Position numbers and translations under genes: made by a program
In this document: in pieces, positions 10,708 through 19,377 of the stretch
Layout: every line of letters begins with the position of its first letter
How positions within the stretch are numbered: the first letter of the stretch is position 1
Assembly (NCBI GenBank): GCA_029339195.1
Contig: JAPTJF010000649.1
Span: 1-24,009, forward strand
DNA length: 24,009 nt
Origin: Micractinium sp. NFX-FRZ
Taxonomy: Eukaryota; Chlorophyta; Trebouxiophyceae; Chlorellales; Chlorellaceae
Direction of reading: 5' to 3'
Notes under the pieces: generated by a model
What the model was told of the DNA's origin: nothing
Database searches by the model: none
The model's input: only the letters and a program-made list of their open reading frames with translations

Positions 10708-11549
10708 TCAACTGCCCTCGTGGTGGCCCGGCCGCCGCCGAAGGTTTGGCGCCAGCCTCCCAGTCCCGGCCGCAAGCAGCGGCACGTCTTCGCTGCGCTC
10801 CGCACCGCCGGCATGAACACCCTCCTCGCTGCTGCTGCTGTGGCCTCGTCGGCCCCTGTGCGAGCTGGCACTTCCGCTGGGTGTGCCAGGCTGCACTCCA
10901 GAAGCAGGAGCCGGAGCAGGTGTGGCTTGCGCTGCAGGGCAGGAGGCGGTGTGTTGATTAAGGGGAAGGGTGAGGCTGTGGCCCGGACGCCGCCATCGCC
11001 ACCGCCAACGCCCCCTCCAGCCAGCCAGCCAGCCAACCAGGCATCCACCTACAAGGCACTGCTGCAAGCTGCACCCGGCAAATCAATGGGCTCACCTTCT
11101 GGCGCCGGCAGCGGCGGCAGGCAGAGGGGAGGGGTGAGGTCGGGCATGGGGAGGGAGCGGCCCTCGCGCTTGGCAGCTGCAGCAGCAGCGAGGGCAGGGG
11201 CGGGTCGGCAGGAATCAGAACGTGCAAGCATCACAGCCCGCTCCGGCAGCCAGAGCCGTATCGTTGCTGGTGAAAGCAGACCTCTGTCAAAGCAACACAG
11301 GCTGCACGGGAAACACCCACCCAGGCAGGGTTGGATGGCCGATTGCTCATCTCTCAAGCGCTCGATGTAGTCGATAGCGGCATTGTACCGCGCCTGGTGG
11401 CTGCAGGGCGTAGCAGGTATGCCTGCGGCTTCCTCTGCTGCCGCAAGTGGCAGCAGGGTATCTAGCAGTTGATACGTCTGGCTTGTTTCAGCCAGGATCT
11501 TCTCTAGCCTTGCTATCTCCTTGCTGGGCTTGCTGGGCTGCTGACCCAT
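10708..11549 (-). CDS. B1: predicted N-myristoylated small protein, three exons
   Basis: Exons 11549-11321, 11266-11096 and 10931-10708 splice in phase into 207 aa. I do not recognise the family. The N-terminus MGQQPSK fits the classical myristoylation pattern (Gly2, Ser6, Lys7), so membrane anchoring is inferred. Residues about 10-75 are Leu/Ala/Glu-rich and probably helical. The middle holds WLPERAVMLARSDSC followed by a Pro-rich stretch. The C-terminal third is Ser/Gly/Arg-rich and probably disordered. A nine-base duplication at the start repeats PSK, giving MGQQPSKPSK. Intron 1 is only 54 bp and a multiple of three, so the frame reads through it; intron retention would change the protein without a stop. 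The model is supported by identical structure in B2. B1 is divergent from A1, with 678 bp between their start codons. Confidence 0.72.
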
Positions 11550-12227
11550 GCTGAGCAGCTGCGCGCAGAGCGGGGGACGGCGGCGGTGGCAGTCGGTGGC
11601 GGTCGGTGGCGGACGGGGTGCCGCTGTGAAGCCTCGCCAAGCCGCGCTCGCTGCTTGCTGCTGCTCTGGGTTTGCGCTGCCTGGTAGTGGGGTGACTGGG
11701 GTCGCAGGGAGCGCGTGAGAGGCTGGCTGACAGCAGCGACGCGGTTCGTGGCTCTGTTGGCCGTCGGGTGTGTGCTAATGGAGAAAGCAAAGCACTGAGG
11801 GGACTTCAGGGGCGTAGGGCGGAAGAAACGAAGGAGCCCGGCGGGCAGCAGGTCCTAGCACGCACATGCAGGCGATATCAGGCGCCTCCGCCCGCCTGTT
11901 CAGCCGTCAATTGCAGCAGAGGGCTCCTCCTGTCGCCGGGAACCCACCCTCGGGCCCACCGGCCGCCCCAGCAGCGCCTCGTGCAGGAGCAGCCGCCGCC
12001 CAGCCGCCCAGCGGTTGCCGACGCCGCAGCAGCGGCAGCCGCCGCAGCCCAAACCGCTCAGCCAGATCGCTTTGGACGCACGTCTGCAGGACGGTACCAG
12101 CGCATCGGGTGAGATTCAGATTGGCAGGCGTAATCTCCAGACGTAGGCGCCCGCTCCCGCCGTCAGCCTGGGCTTCTTGGCGAGGCCGATGGATGCCTTG
12201 TGTCGGTGCACTCCCTGCAGGGCCCTC
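11550..12227. promoter_or_regulatory. Divergent B1/A1 intergenic promoter region
   Basis: This stretch separates two start codons pointing outward, so it should hold both promoters. About 300 bp near its middle are closely conserved with 18803-19195 in unit 2, while the part next to A1 (about 11940-12130) is largely different. An in-frame ATG at 12189 could extend A1 by 13 codons, but A2 supports the later start. I see no clear TATA box. Confidence 0.45.
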
Positions 12228-13545
12228 ATGACGACATCAGAGCCAGATTTCAACTTCGCATCCAACAATTTGATTCGCCGGCTGCAACGCATCCACGAAG
12301 TGGAAGAGAGCACCAAGCAGCTGAATGCGGTGCCGCAGGCGCGGCAGCTGCAGCACACTGTGAAGCGGGCAATCCTGGCTCGTCAGTTGGCGGGCGCTCG
12401 CAACATGCTCATCCCCGACTTCAAGGACTTCATTGCCCCGGCGGCAGCTGCGCTAGGTAAGCATCGGCCAGCCCCGCTTTAGTGGGTGCAGAGGTCAGCG
12501 TGGGCAGCGCATGCGAGCTCCTCGCTGGTGCTGTGATGCGCCTCTCTGTATTTTGCGCGCCGTGCGCTCTTGCAACCGCGGCCCCCTGATCTCTGTCGCA
12601 TGTCTTGGTGCAGGCGCCAACAAGGACCATTTCGAGGACTTGTATGACGCCCACAGCGATGCGGATGCCGGGCGCTTTGCCAAACTGGAGGGTGAGGCAC
12701 GCCAAGGCCAACACTGCAGCTGCAGTGTGGTGGCAGGAGGGGGCAGTGCTTGGTTAAGAAGGCTGCCTGACTCGGCACACGCTTCACCTCGGGAATCACT
12801 GGGGTCTGAGCTGCTTGGTCCCTGCTTTGTGCAGTGGAGAAGGCCTGAGACATGGTGTCTGCGCTCAAGCGCTGCGTGTCATGGAAGGCAGACTGCGCGC
12901 GCATCCAGCGCCATGTGCGCAGCTCGCAGTGGCAGGTGGGTGCAAGGTGAAGGTAGAGTCGGGGGGAGTCGCAGCAGCTATCCCCCGTGTCGTCCCTCTG
13001 CGGGCCCTATTGTTCGCTGCGAGGCCACGCCCGGGCGCTGGTTCAGCCGAGGCCCCAGCCGCAGCCGGGCAACCATGCAGCCCCTGCCCATCCCCCCTGC
13101 CCCCCTGCCTCACCTGTACGTCAGACTGAACCGACCCCTTCCGCCTCTCCCTCACCCTGTGCGTGGCTGCCTGCAGCGCCGCAGCATCCCGGGCTCCACC
13201 ATTCTCAAGTGCCTCCTGCTGGGCCTGGCGGCCTTGGTCCTGCTGGGCTGCGGCGTGGCGGGCTGCATCTATTGGGACAGCACTCGCGAGAAAGTGGCAG
13301 CGCTGGGGGCGGGCATCGCTGCAGCGCTTCTGGCGTTTGTCCAGCTGATCCAGGAGTTCAAAGGCGACATGCGCATGCAGGAGGTCGTGCGCAAGCAGCA
13401 GGTGCCAGTGGAGGAGCTGAAGCAGCGCCGGCTGGAGGCGCAGCAGCTGCTGCAGGCGTACTCCAACGTGAAGCTCTGCTGCTTTCTGGTAGCCCTCATC
13501 AACAGCCAGCTGCAGTCCACCCTGGAGGAGGTTGAGTGGCTGTAG
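12228..13545 (+). CDS. A1: two-helix membrane-hairpin protein, four exons, in-frame TGA in exon 3
   Basis: Exons corresponding to A2 are 12228-12456, 12614-12691, 12835-12935 and 13177-13545, with all splice sites conserved. Start MTTSEPDF aligns with A2 MSTAEQDF. Exon 4 encodes two hydrophobic helices (about LLLGLAALVLLGCGVAGCIY and AGIAAALLAFVQLI), then a charged, probably coiled-coil stretch containing QVPVEELKQRR and EAQQLLQAYSN. With the conserved exon 3 acceptor, codon 12846-12848 is TGA, whereas A2 has TAT-GAG there. Using the next AG (…CTGAG, exon starting 12850) would skip the stop and keep frame, losing five codons. Either A1 is a pseudogene or its splicing has shifted. I recognise no family; function unknown. 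Confidence 0.6.
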
Positions 13546-13725
13546 CGCTTGCAGCAGAACCTCGCCAGTTTGCTGGCGGTCGCCGCTGGGCCTTGACCGG
13601 GAACACCGACCCGCACACTCCCGCCCGCCGCCCGCTGGCTCCGCTTCCTGCTGCCGCTGGTCACAATTTGTGGCTTGCAGCCCTCGGATGAGCTCTGCTT
13701 TTCAGCTCCGCTCTGCCTGTGCCTG

Positions 13726-13730
13726 TGTAA
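13726..13730 (+). terminator. TGTAA poly(A) signal of A1
   Basis: TGTAA lies 181 bases after the A1 stop codon. The surrounding sequence, including the motif, is conserved downstream of A2. Confidence 0.65.
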
Positions 13731-13805
13731 CACATGCTGTTCATTCATTAGTGCGTGCTGGGTCCCACTGGCTGCTAGGCAGCTGGGCGCTAGGTTCGGT
13801 GGGGG

Positions 13806-14152
13806 CGGCAGTGCACAGCAAGGGGGCTGCTGGGCGGCCTGAGCGGCAGGCCTCATGCTTTGGGTCAGCTGGCTCTGCACAGACCTGAGTGGTTCGAACT
13901 GAGCGCAACTTACAAGCAGTGCCGTTGGCAGCACAGGTGGCAGCGGCAAGAGGCAGTGGCATGCAGGGCGGCGGCGGCCAACGGCGACCAGTGTTGCTGA
14001 CTGGGCCGCCCTGCACACGGCCGGCGGCTGCGCCCTGAACCGCTGTCAGCTGGGGCATGTGAGCTGCTGCAAAAGGGTAATCTAGCAACCGGCGCAGCTG
14101 GGGGTTGCGCTCAGCGGGGGGGCGCTTAGCTGGCGGGTGTGCCCAGGCTGGC
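13806..14152. repeat. 347-bp tract identical to 20951-21297
   Basis: I compared the two copies line by line and found no difference over 347 bases. Flanking sequence on both sides does differ. The tract covers the presumed 3' end of gene C, including its TGTAA. It suggests a recent gene-conversion event. Confidence 0.85.
13910..13914 (-). terminator. TGTAA poly(A) signal, candidate end of gene C1
   Basis: TTACA on + reads TGTAA on the minus strand, to the left of the gene C exons. It lies inside the 347-bp identical tract, so conservation between units adds no independent support. Confidence 0.4.
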
Positions 14153-15666
14153 GCGCTGCTGCTGCTCCTGCTGCCGCTAGGTCCTGGCCGCCTGCGGGCA
14201 CCGGGCGCCTGCCCCTGCTGCTGCCGCCACCCCTGCCTCCTCTTCGCCGTCGATTGCTCGGGAGCTGCATGGGCTGCGTGACCTGCGTGCTGCGCCGCCG
14301 CCCTGCTCTCTGCCGGGCCCTGGCTGCGGTACTGCTGGCAGCACCATTGTGGCCGCCGCTGTTGCTGCTCAACGGCTCATCTTGTTCTCAGCCAGCGTAC
14401 AGGGCAGCCCTCCGTCCCGCCAGCTGTCCCGCCAGCTGACGTGGTCTGCTGCTGCCGCCGCCTGCGCACGCCAAACCGCCTGCAGCTGCCTTGGCGCCCT
14501 GTGTGGCTGCAGGAGGCGGGGGCTGGCTTATGCCGCTGCTGCTGCATCAGCAGGTTGGGCCGCATCCCCTGCCTGCTGCGCTACCAGTGCTGCAGCCACG
14601 TTTGCAAACAGCTCAGGGGCTGGGTGGCGGCCACAGCTGGCGCACCTGCCTCGCCAGCTGCTGCAGGCGCTGCGGCGACGGGCTGCAGCGCTGCTGCAGC
14701 CATGGCAGCAGGCGCGTCCACCAACGCGCTGGGCCCAGCCTCCAGCAGCCCGAAGATGGGCAGGCACAGTGAAGCGCGCCTGCATGCTGCCGCTGCCGGT
14801 GCTGCCAGCCAGCGCCGAGCCCAGAGCCGGCACTGCTGGGTGCGGCAGAGGCATGAATGGGGCGGGTGCTGCTGCTGGCGCACCCTCCAGCGCCTGCTGC
14901 AGAGGTCAGGCCATTGCTGTTGCTGCTGCTGGTCCTGCTGCTGCTGCTGCTGCTCGCCGCGCCACGCACGGCTGCTGCTGCCCCGCTGCGCCAACGGCTG
15001 CCGCCAGCTGTCCCGGCCTCTGCTGCCTGGTCTTCAGGAAAGGCGGCACACGCGGCCAGGCCTACCTCCTGCAGCAAGGCAGGTCGCAGGGCGGGGCGGG
15101 AAGGCAAGCAAAGTGACGAGTCCTGAGCACACATGTGCAGCGGTGCGTGGCCCCAACGCAGCAGGCAGCCGAGAACCAGGCGGCAGCGGCAGCAGGCAGC
15201 CGGGAGGAGGCAGGTGCAGCAGCGGCAGCAGCAGCAGCCCCGCACCTGCCCCTCCAGCACAGGGCACAGGGTACGAGGGTAGCTGCAGCATCCTCCGTGA
15301 AGGCCATGGCGTTAGAGACGGCGGTGGCCAGATCGCTGCAGGCAGGCAGTGGGCAGCAGGCAGGGGAGTGAAGACGCCTCAAGGGTGTGGAGTCTGCCAG
15401 CGTGTGAGCGGGAGTACCATGCACTGATGGACAGGCAGGCATGCACGTGCCCACTGCCCACAGATGGACAGGCAGGCAGGCACGTGCAGGAGGTCCCCAT
15501 TGCCGGCACTAAGGGCCTCAGACAGCCCTCACCTGGCAAGGGCCGCTGGCTGGCAGTAGTTGCCGGCGTGCAGGCACTGCTGCAGGCTGCAAAGCGCCAG
15601 GGGTATCGCTGCCTGCGCGACGTGCAGCGGGGCGGGCGTTGAGTAATGGGCAGGACACCGCCGCAT
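13915..15666 (-). CDS. C1: uncharacterised minus-strand gene, first two exons secure, 3' part unresolved
   Basis: Exon 1 (15666-15533) starts MRRCPAHYSTPAPL and continues AAIPLALCSLQQCLHAGNYC. Exon 2 (15335-15246) encodes DLATAVSNAMAFTEDAAATL and ends at a GT donor. Phases match, and the same exons occur in C2 with mostly conservative changes. Beyond exon 2 the sequence is Ala/Gln/Arg-rich with CAG-type triplet runs. The frame that stays open for about 215 codons in C2 is closed in C1 by a TGA near 14930 and a TAA near 14529, so C1 may be truncated, differently spliced or inactive. No family is recognised. There is no TGTAA between the D1 stop at 15812 and this start, so C could also be the 3' part of one long D-C transcript. 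Confidence 0.45.
14927..14957 (-). repeat. CAG/CTG triplet run in gene C1
   Basis: A run of CTG units (CAG on the coding strand) with a few interruptions is longer here than at the matching place in unit 2, about 22081-22101. It lies in the Ala/Gln-rich presumed coding part of gene C. The length change comes with different reading-frame outcomes in the two copies. Confidence 0.65.
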
Positions 15667-15811
15667 CCACTTGTCACATCGAGCAGCTGCACAGCGCAAC
15701 TGGTTCAGCGGCCCCCAGCCACTAACCAGTGCAGCGTCCCCCCACAAAACACAAACAGCTCACAAAGCGGCTGCACCACTCGGTGCGCCGGTGCTTGCTG
15801 GCGTCAGAAGG

Positions 15812-16950
15812 TCAGGTGGCCAAGTGCTCCAGAGCCCCCAGCAAAGCCTGTCCATGCGCCAGCAGCACCACCAGCGCCCTGCGCACACATCCTGCCCCAC
15901 GGTGCCCTCTAGCTGCCCCACTGCTGCTTCCCTGCCGCTGCCACCTCGCTGCCGCCCAACAAGTTCCCCCCCGCTGCCTCTCCCACCCCACCCACCTCAG
16001 CGCGCTGCTCTCCACCATAGGGCAGTAGGGCTGGTGGTTGAGTGAGGCGATGCGGTGGTCGCTCAGCGTGCCGTTCAGCGCCGCCGCCAGCTCCTGCCCC
16101 TCGAATCGGTTGAGCAGGGAGGCGGCCTGCAGCAGCTGGGCCTTGGTGTCCTGATACACCTCCCTCCCCAGGAGCAGCACCTCAATCGTGTGCACGGCCC
16201 TGCAGGCAGCATGGCGGCATAGGGCAGGGTGGGGCCTAGCGGGTGGTGCTCCCCGGTGGAGCACAGGGGCTAGCCATGGCGGGCTGCAGGCGCCAGCAGG
16301 GTGGGCACTGCCAGAACCCAGGCAGCGCGGCAAGGCAGGCGGGCAGGCACCCTGGCAGGAAAACAGCTGTGCAGGTGTCTCACCACCATCGTTCCAGCTG
16401 GCACCGAGGGCAAAACGCTGTGGTCAATCATTGCCTCGATCTCTGCCCGCCCCAGCTGTTGGGTGGCCAGGCAGGGGCGGGGTCAGGCTGCCATCCTCGC
16501 CCTGCAGGGCAACGGGTTCAGGATGGGTGAGTGAGTTGGGTGGGTGGTGGGGTGTGTGGCCAAGGGCAACTTTTGTGCTCCAAGATTTTAACACATGGAT
16601 GGGAGGTGCGGGAGAGATGGGTGTGATGAGTATAAATCAGTGGGCTGTGCAGTGGAGCACACGAGCTGGCGGGGAAGGGCGGAACCCCAGCCTGGCCAGG
16701 CCGGCAGCTGCAGGCAGCTCTGCGCACAACACGCTCACACACACACATCCGTACTCACGAGCACACACCAAGGGTGTGCCAAGGCAAAGGCGAAGACAGA
16801 GGCCAGCCAAAGGAGGTAGAGCACAGCTTGGCGAGGAATGGGCGCAGGCAGAAGCACCACTGACGGCACGGGTGGTGCCAGGGCCACGGGGGCCGAGTCA
16901 AAGGTGTGGCAGTGTGGGCCAGCACACAAATGCGCCCTCTGGCCCAAATA
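15812..16950 (-). CDS. D1: uncharacterised membrane-protein gene, 5' exons uncertain
   Basis: The last two exons are clear. Exon 16199-15996 encodes AVHTIEVLLLGREVYQDTKA, AASLLNRFEGQELAAALNG and PYCPMVESSALR. Exon 15878-15812 encodes ALVVLLAHGQALLGALEHLA and a TGA stop; the 117-bp intron keeps phase. An upstream segment, 16455-16384, encodes LGRAEIEAMIDHSVLPSVPA, but its phase does not match the next exon as drawn, so an exon or splice site is missing. Further upstream, an exon ending at 16759 before a GTGAGT donor encodes VLLPAPIPRQAVLYLLWLAS followed by VFAFALAHPWCVL, a likely membrane helix. Unit 2 has the same exon with Leu to Ile. A candidate ATG lies at 17089 but runs into a stop after 29 codons. 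The family is not recognised. Confidence 0.5.
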
Positions 16951-17955
16951 CGCCCCTCGTCAAACCCTGATTCTAGATGGATTGCAAGCAACGCACCTTT
17001 CAATCGTCCATAGCCTGGGCCATGGGCACGCGGAAGGTGGAGGCGCCGCAGCCCGCCCGCCCGCCAGCCGGCAGGAGAGGTGCCGTCATGAGGGTGAGAG
17101 CGAGGCAAAGAGCGCCCTGCCGCTGCTCTGATATCTATTGCTTGCCTGGCGGCCGGAGGGGCCTGGGGTCCGCAAAGACCATCCTGGAGCGGCTATTCGA
17201 CGCATCTCTGCTGGCCCTGTGGCTGCGCGCTCCAGGAGCAGCCATATGGAACGCAGAGTAGGGACAGATGGGCATGTAATGGGGTAGAGACCGCAAGGCA
17301 AGGACGAAAAGGCGGGTGCCTGGACCTGCCCCCTGCCGCGCCCGCTGCCGCTGCCCACATGAACATGCTTTCCAACCACTCAGATGAGGGTTGCTGGGGA
17401 TCCTATTGGGACCATCACGGCGTACCTGCAGAGCTGGGCACCCGCAGCTCACCACAGCACCAGGGCAACGGGGCAGCGCAGCCTGCAGCCGCAGCCACAG
17501 TCCAGGCGGCGCAGCGCGCTCAACAGCGAGCAACAACAGCAGGGCAGCGGCGCTTGCCTGCCCGGCTGGAGCCAGGGGTGTTTGGTTGTGGGCATGCCAC
17601 AGGGATGCAGAAGCGGGCAATGCTTACAGCCCAGGTGGCGCCAAGGGACCGTCCGAGCAACAGAGGCACCCAAGCATGTGGGAGAGGGGGGAGGGTAACT
17701 GCTTAACCAGATGATTGTTTAATGATGGGTGACGGAACAGGGAGTGAGGCAGCAGGAGGGCAGAGCAGAGCGGTCGGCAGCAAAACAATTCATGTCATAC
17801 AATGCCGCCACGCCGACGTGTCTGACAGAGCATGACGCACGCATGGCCCGTGCTGCCAGCCACTTTCAGCGGGGCAGGGTGGGCATAAGCAGTGTACATT
17901 ACATGCTGCCCAAATGCATGCTCTGGCGGCAGGCACCCAGCAGCGAGCAACGGGC
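16951..17955. other. Unit 1/unit 2 junction region and B2 3' flank
   Basis: The stretch 16951-17248 is upstream of the D1 membrane exon and should hold its 5' end; its unit 2 equivalent lies outside the window. The duplication restarts at about 17249. The rest to 17955 matches 10014-10707 closely and holds only the B2 TGTAA motif and short, unsupported frames. Confidence 0.4.
17899..17903 (-). terminator. TGTAA poly(A) signal of B2
   Basis: TTACA on + reads TGTAA on the minus strand, 53 bases beyond the B2 stop, the same spacing as for B1. Confidence 0.6.
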
Positions 17956-18802
17956 TCAACTGCCCTCGTGGTGGCCCTGCCGCCGCCGAAGGTTCGGCGC
18001 CAGCCTCCCACTCCCGGCCGCAAGCAGCGGCACGTCTTCGCTGCGCTCCGCACCGCCGGCATGAACACCCTCCTCGCTGCTGCTGCTGTGGCCTCGTTGG
18101 CCCCTGCGCGAGTTGGCGCTGCCGCTGGGTGTGCCAGGCTGCACTCCAGAAGCAGGAGCTGGAGCAGGTGTGGCTTGCGCTGCAGGGCAGGACGCGGTGT
18201 GTTGATTAAGGGGAAGGGTGAGGCTGCCAGCATGGCCCGGATGCAGCCCACACCACCACCGCCACCACTGCCACCACCACCGCCAGCCAGCCAGCCAACC
18301 AGGCACTCACGTGTAGGGCACTGCTGCAAGCTGCACCCAGCAAATCAATGGGCTCACCTTTTGGTGCCGGCAGCGGCGGCAGGCAGAGGGGAGGGGTGGG
18401 GTCGGGCATGGGGAGGGAGCGGCCCGCGTACATGCCGTCTGCAGCAGCACTGGGGCCAGGGGCGGGCCGGCAGGAGTCAGAACGTGCAAGCATCACAGCC
18501 CGCTCCGGCAGCCAGGTCCGTATCGCTGTTGGTGAAAGCAGACCCCTGTCACAGCAACACAGGCTGCGCGGGAAACACCCACCCAGGCGGGCTTCGATGG
18601 CCGATTCCTCATCTCTCAATCGCTCGACGTGGTCGACAGCGGCATCGTACCGCGCCTGGTGGCTGCATGCTGTGGCAGGTATGCCTGCGGCTTCCTCTGC
18701 TGCTGCAAGCGGCAGCAGGGTATCTAGCAGTCGATATGTCAGGTGACGTTCAGCCCTGGCCTTCTCTAGCCTTGCCAACTCCTTGCTGGGCTGCTGACCC
18801 AT
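17956..18802 (-). CDS. B2: predicted N-myristoylated small protein, three exons
   Basis: Exons 18802-18583, 18525-18358 and 18179-17956 splice in phase into 203 aa. It is the paralog of B1 with the same three-exon structure. It starts MGQQPSKELARLEK without the extra PSK of B1. Exon 1 continues with a Leu/Ala/Glu-rich helical stretch (TYRLLDTLLPLAAAEEAAGI). Exon 2 has TWLPERAVMLARSDSC and a Pro-rich end, with a clean pyrimidine-rich acceptor before it. Exon 3 is low-complexity, with QATPAPAPASGVQPGTPSG and a basic tail ending RRRQGHHEGS. Exon 3 is almost unchanged between the copies, exon 1 much less so. Myristoylation is inferred from the motif only. It is divergent from A2, with 575 bp between the start codons. 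Confidence 0.75.
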
Positions 18803-19377
18803 GCTGAGCAGGTGCGCGCAGAGGCGCGGGACGGTGGCGGGCGGCGGCAGGCGGTGGCGAGCTGGGTGCTGCGGTGAAGCCGCGCCAAGCCGCGCACGCT
18901 GCTTGATGCTCTGGATTTGCGCTGCCTGGTCGAGAGGTGACTGGGGTCGCAGGGAGCGCGTGAGAGGCTGTGCCCGAGGCTGGCTGACAACAGCGACGCG
19001 GGCCGTAGCTCTGTTGGCCGCGGTGTGTGCGCTATTGGAGAAAGCAAAGCCTTGGGGGGACTTCAGGGGTGTAGGGCGGAAGAAACGTAGGAGCCCGGCG
19101 GGCAGCAGGTCCTAGCACGCCCATGCGGCGATATCAAGCCCTCCGCCCGCCTCTTCAGCCGTCAATTGCAGCAGAGAGCTCCTCCTGTCGCGGGGGCACA
19201 CCCCCCTGCGCCCCAGCCGCCAACTGCAGAGTGCCATGTTGCAATTGCCTTAGACGCACGTCTGGCGACCCGCAGAACGGTACCACGCGTCAGCTCGGGT
19301 GGGCTTCCCGGCAGACGTGAGGTCCAGCCGTCGGCGCCCGCTCCCGCCGTCAGCGTCACCATTCCTGCAAGGTCATC
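18803..19377. promoter_or_regulatory. Divergent B2/A2 intergenic promoter region
   Basis: Two outward-pointing genes share this 575-bp region. Much of it matches 11550-11940 of unit 1, including a stretch around GGACTTCAGGGG and the GCAGCAGGTCCTAGCACGC segment. The part next to A2 differs from that next to A1 apart from a short GCGCCCGCTCCCGCCGTCAG block shared by both, which may be a promoter or 5' UTR element. Confidence 0.45.

Larger units (their letters stand above)
10014..17248. repeat. Unit 1 of a tandem segmental duplication, about 7.2 kb
   Basis: Sequence from about 10014 recurs from about 17249 in the same orientation and gene order. The offset is 7249 bp near the left end and 7163 bp near 16595, the difference being accumulated indels. 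Homology covers about 10014-15711, breaks from about 15712 to 16475, and resumes to at least 16862, where the window's copy of unit 2 ends. The edges are judged by eye and may be off by tens of bases. Confidence 0.85.

Noticed and set aside
12189..12227. Alternative upstream start for A1, 13 codons earlier and in frame
   Set aside because: A2 aligns from the later ATG (MSTAEQDF with MTTSEPDF) and has no equivalent upstream extension.
12846..12848. TGA in A1 as a selenocysteine codon
   Set aside because: Green algae do make selenoproteins, but A2 has no Cys or Sec at this place and no redox motif surrounds it. A mutated or bypassed stop is simpler.
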